A stretch of 64,000 nucleotides of DNA, taken from Erysipelothrix aquatica. Its GTDB lineage: Bacteria > Bacillota_I > Bacilli_A > Erysipelotrichales > Erysipelotrichaceae. The DNA is taken from NCBI RefSeq assembly GCF_009828775.2, contig NZ_WTSY02000002.1, positions 1 to 64,000 on the forward strand. Reading direction: 5' to 3'. Both the position numbers and the translations under genes were made by a program. The notes beneath the pieces were generated by a model, which worked only from the letters and a program-made list of their open reading frames with translations, had not been told where the DNA came from and did no database searches. Below, piece by piece: positions 61,932 through 64,000 of this stretch; position 1 is the stretch's first letter, and every line of letters begins with the position of its first letter.

Positions 61932-61959
61932 ATTATACACTAAATACATATAGAATCAA
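61932..61959 (-). promoter_or_regulatory. Promoter of the S10-spc-alpha cluster
   Basis: TTGATT, 16-bp spacer, TATAAT on the minus strand. Confidence 0.75.
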
Positions 61960-62039
61960 GGGATTTTGTAATATTTATTCGACTTTTTTTACATTCCTCA
62001 AAATCAATCAAAATGCGCAGTATTCAGAGGGTATTTTAA

Positions 62040-62067
62040 GAAAAAAGAGCTTGAGTAAATCAAGCTC
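62040..62067 (-). terminator. Terminator after the LicC-like gene
   Basis: GAGCTTGA/TCAAGCTC hairpin and six T residues; it overlaps the last codons of the gene. Confidence 0.8.
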
Positions 62068-62941
62068 CTTTGTATCGTTCATCAATTTCGCACAACTCAG
62101 CAAATGTATCAATTTCAACAATATCTTCGAGTGTAACTTTGCGCAAATATATCTTGTATTTTTCGCGATTATAACGCAATGCAACTTCATCCCAATATAA
62201 TTGCTTTCCATTTTCAGATTCAAATGCACGTTTGAGGTCTTCAGATAACGTTTTTGCATCATCTTGATTCCAATAAGATATTCCTACCATCTGATTTGTA
62301 TTCGTTCCAGTAATACCAATGTCAACAATTAGGTCACCTTCAGTTTCAAGGATCCAGTCATCGCTTTCCGCCATAGGAATTCCCATATACATACTTCTGT
62401 ACTCGTACTTGCGAATTATTTTAGAATTATACAAAAGCAAATCCGATTCAAGTACAAGTGCATTATCCAATATATCACGGATCAAATACGCACTTGAAAT
62501 GTTATTGGCTTTATTATAACCATCATTATCAATGAAACGAATTTGCGGGTACTTAACACGTAATGCCTCAAAGGAATCTTTTAGATACCCCCGAACAATT
62601 ACGACTTCTTCAATTCCCGCATCTATCACTGCGTCAATAAGACGATCAATTAAACGATTGCCATTGACTTGGATTAACGGTTTCGGTGTGCTCAACGTCA
62701 CCGGCACCAACCTTGACCCAAATCCAGCAGCCAAGAAAATCGCACGTTTTACTCGGTATGGTTCGAGTGCCTCAATTCCTTTTTGAGTTATTTGCACCAT
62801 CTCTTCATTCACAAGAAGTCCCATTAACAGTAATTCGTTGAAAGTTTTCTCCACAAAATAAGGATTTTCTTTTACGGTCGTATACGCTACTGCACCATCG
62901 TGAACTGAACATAATATTTCAAACTGATTCAAATCGATCAT
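62060..62941 (-). CDS. LicC-like nucleotidyltransferase with N-terminal winged-helix-like domain
   Basis: 293 residues from ATG at 62941 (GGAGG upstream). Residues 1-62 look like a small winged helix (YFVEKTFNELLLMGLLVNEEMVQITQKG). The rest is a sugar/CTP nucleotidyltransferase: FLAAGFGSRL (69-78), TPKPLI (85-90), an ESDLLL metal-binding aspartate near 155. Closest by eye to LicC and PntC, which make CDP-choline or CDP-aminoethylphosphonate for surface decoration. Start lies 1 base from the ABC permease stop. Confidence 0.85.
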   Translation of the reverse strand: MIDLNQFEILCSVHDGAVAYTTVKENPYFVEKTFNELLLMGLLVNEEMVQITQKGIEALEPYRVKRAIFLAAGFGSRLVPVTLSTPKPLIQVNGNRLIDRLIDAVIDAGIEEVVIVRGYLKDSFEALRVKYPQIRFIDNDGYNKANNISSAYLIRDILDNALVLESDLLLYNSKIIRKYEYRSMYMGIPMAESDDWILETEGDLIVDIGITGTNTNQMVGISYWNQDDAKTLSEDLKRAFESENGKQLYWDEVALRYNREKYKIYLRKVTLEDIVEIDTFAELCEIDERYKGA

Positions 62942-62942
62942 T

Positions 62943-64000
62943 CTAAACCTCCGCCTCTTTTTCATGTTTCTTCACTAACGACACCGCTACTTTCGCAATC
63001 ACATTTACAAGTAGAATTAAAATAGAAATAAATGCTGTTGATTCAATCATTGATTGAGAGTCTAGCTGTGGTATCAAAAGTGATAAAGGTTGGTTTCGCA
63101 TATTCGCTAGGAACGAAACCGCAGATATCGTAATCATAGCATTAATAAAGAAGTAGAGAAACATCTCCAAAACCGTTTCTTTCGTACTTGGGATATAAAC
63201 ATCAAACAGTAGACGCATTTTCGATATACCCAAAGTATTAGCAGTATCTTCCAAATTTTGATTAAACTTCTGTAGTGAATTATACGCCATTAAGTACGGT
63301 GATGCAAAGAAATGGATGATATTGACAAGCACAAGAATTGCTATCGTACCATAGATAATGGAACCATTAAAAAGCATAACATAACTCAGACCTAAGACGA
63401 CACCAGGTATGGCAAGTGTCGTTAGTGAAATAAAATGAATCGCTAGTGCGCTTAGTTTCTTATCACTTCGAGCAGTAATATATGCCGTTAAATAGGTTAT
63501 GACAACTCCAATTAGTCCTGTGAACAACGCCACAGCCAATGAGTTTAGCAAATACATTCCCACTCCTATATCAAATGCTTTTTCGATATTGACCAATGAG
63601 AACGTTAAATCAACCGGATATTTTGTAACTAGTGACAATATTAAGAAGCTTATCAGTGGTGTAACAATCACAATCCCCAAGACCGTGCAAAAGAGAATTG
63701 CAATGCGATCTCTTTTCTTGTTTTTTTCGACTATATATTCTTTCGTTATTGTGGAAGCACTCGTCGTTTTCTCACTCTTTAAATCAATAATAAAAGCAAT
63801 GATTGCTGGTATTAGCAAGAACGCTCCAATTACCGCCCCTTTCGAGAAATTTAAAAGTCCAATTACTTCACGATACATGTACGTCGACAATGTCATCGTT
63901 TTGCCTCCAACTGCGAGTGGAACACCATAATCTGTAAAAATCATTGTAAAGACTGCGAAGAAAGCTGCAATTAACGGAACTTTCAAATTCGGTAGTGTTA
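62943..64000 (-). CDS. ABC transporter permease (2-aminoethylphosphonate/iron/spermidine type), partial at window end
   Basis: The frame is open to the right edge. The visible 350 or so residues hold the second half of a fused FbpB-like permease: at least seven membrane segments, with the binding-protein-dependent transport signature near ANTLGISKMRLLFDVYIPS. A TTG at 63986 is an internal codon and not the start. Fused permeases of this size are found in phosphonate, iron(III) and thiamine importers; the adjacent LicC-like gene favours a phosphonate or choline-type substrate. Confidence 0.82.
   Translation of the reverse strand, partial: TLPNLKVPLIAAFFAVFTMIFTDYGVPLAVGGKTMTLSTYMYREVIGLLNFSKGAVIGAFLLIPAIIAFIIDLKSEKTTSASTITKEYIVEKNKKRDRIAILFCTVLGIVIVTPLISFLILSLVTKYPVDLTFSLVNIEKAFDIGVGMYLLNSLAVALFTGLIGVVITYLTAYITARSDKKLSALAIHFISLTTLAIPGVVLGLSYVMLFNGSIIYGTIAILVLVNIIHFFASPYLMAYNSLQKFNQNLEDTANTLGISKMRLLFDVYIPSTKETVLEMFLYFFINAMITISAVSFLANMRNQPLSLLIPQLDSQSMIESTAFISILILLVNVIAKVAVSLVKKHEKEAEV

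Overview
The window looks like the chromosome of a low-GC Gram-positive bacterium (Firmicutes). The evidence is the gene order of the S10/spc/alpha ribosomal cluster, AGGAGG-type ribosome binding sites, TTGACA/TATAAT promoters, three CcpA (cre) operators, MutS2, RNase HIII and an ECF transporter locus. A LicC-like nucleotidyltransferase, a spc operon without rpmD, a zinc-free S14 and a pyruvate dehydrogenase operon carrying ptb and buk fit the Erysipelotrichia, perhaps an Erysipelothrix relative. That placement is inference only.

Layout. 1-0.8 kb: end of an integrated element (tyrosine integrase) abutting tRNA-Arg(UCU). 0.8-12.3 kb: housekeeping genes (yfcE-murI-uvrC-mutS2-cvpA, divergent rnhC, dCMP deaminase, a rhomboid lacking its catalytic residues, RluD-type synthase, lspA, esterase, nicotinamidase-like hydrolase). 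12.4-22.5 kb: tRNA-Leu, an RpiR regulator, a 52-residue membrane protein, coaD, a candidate small RNA with four anti-Shine-Dalgarno motifs, PTS IIB and IIA genes, small-molecule enzymes and two paralogous Na/Pi-PhoU transporters. 22.6-36 kb: three tRNA-Ile/tRNA-Ala arrays flanking an NADH oxidase, a LysR regulator, the pyruvate dehydrogenase-ptb-buk operon with a perfect cre site, an alpha/beta hydrolase preceded by a short ORF, and two rhodaneses under a CsoR/CstR-like operator.

36.2-37 kb: a CatB/Vat-like xenobiotic acetyltransferase gene preceded by a promoter, a 19-codon leader ORF and a 10-bp stem that hides its ribosome binding site. This has the form of drug-inducible translational attenuation and is the most interesting element here. 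37-42.4 kb: rpsI, rplM, truA, ecfT, ecfA2, ecfA1, pepT. 42.5-47.4 kb: a sugar/cell-wall recycling module (HAD phosphatase, BadF-type kinase, MupG-like hydrolase, PTS IIC) lying between the ecf genes and the ribosomal cluster. 47.5-61.9 kb: rplQ back to rpsJ, all on the minus strand, with a structured S10 leader. 62-64 kb: LicC-like nucleotidyltransferase and a truncated ABC permease.

Metabolic links. PDH produces acyl-CoA, which the Ptb and Buk homologues could turn into ATP. NADH oxidase could reoxidise the NADH. Three cre sites tie PDH and the PTS genes to carbon catabolite control. No rRNA genes, CRISPR array or complete insertion sequence were seen.
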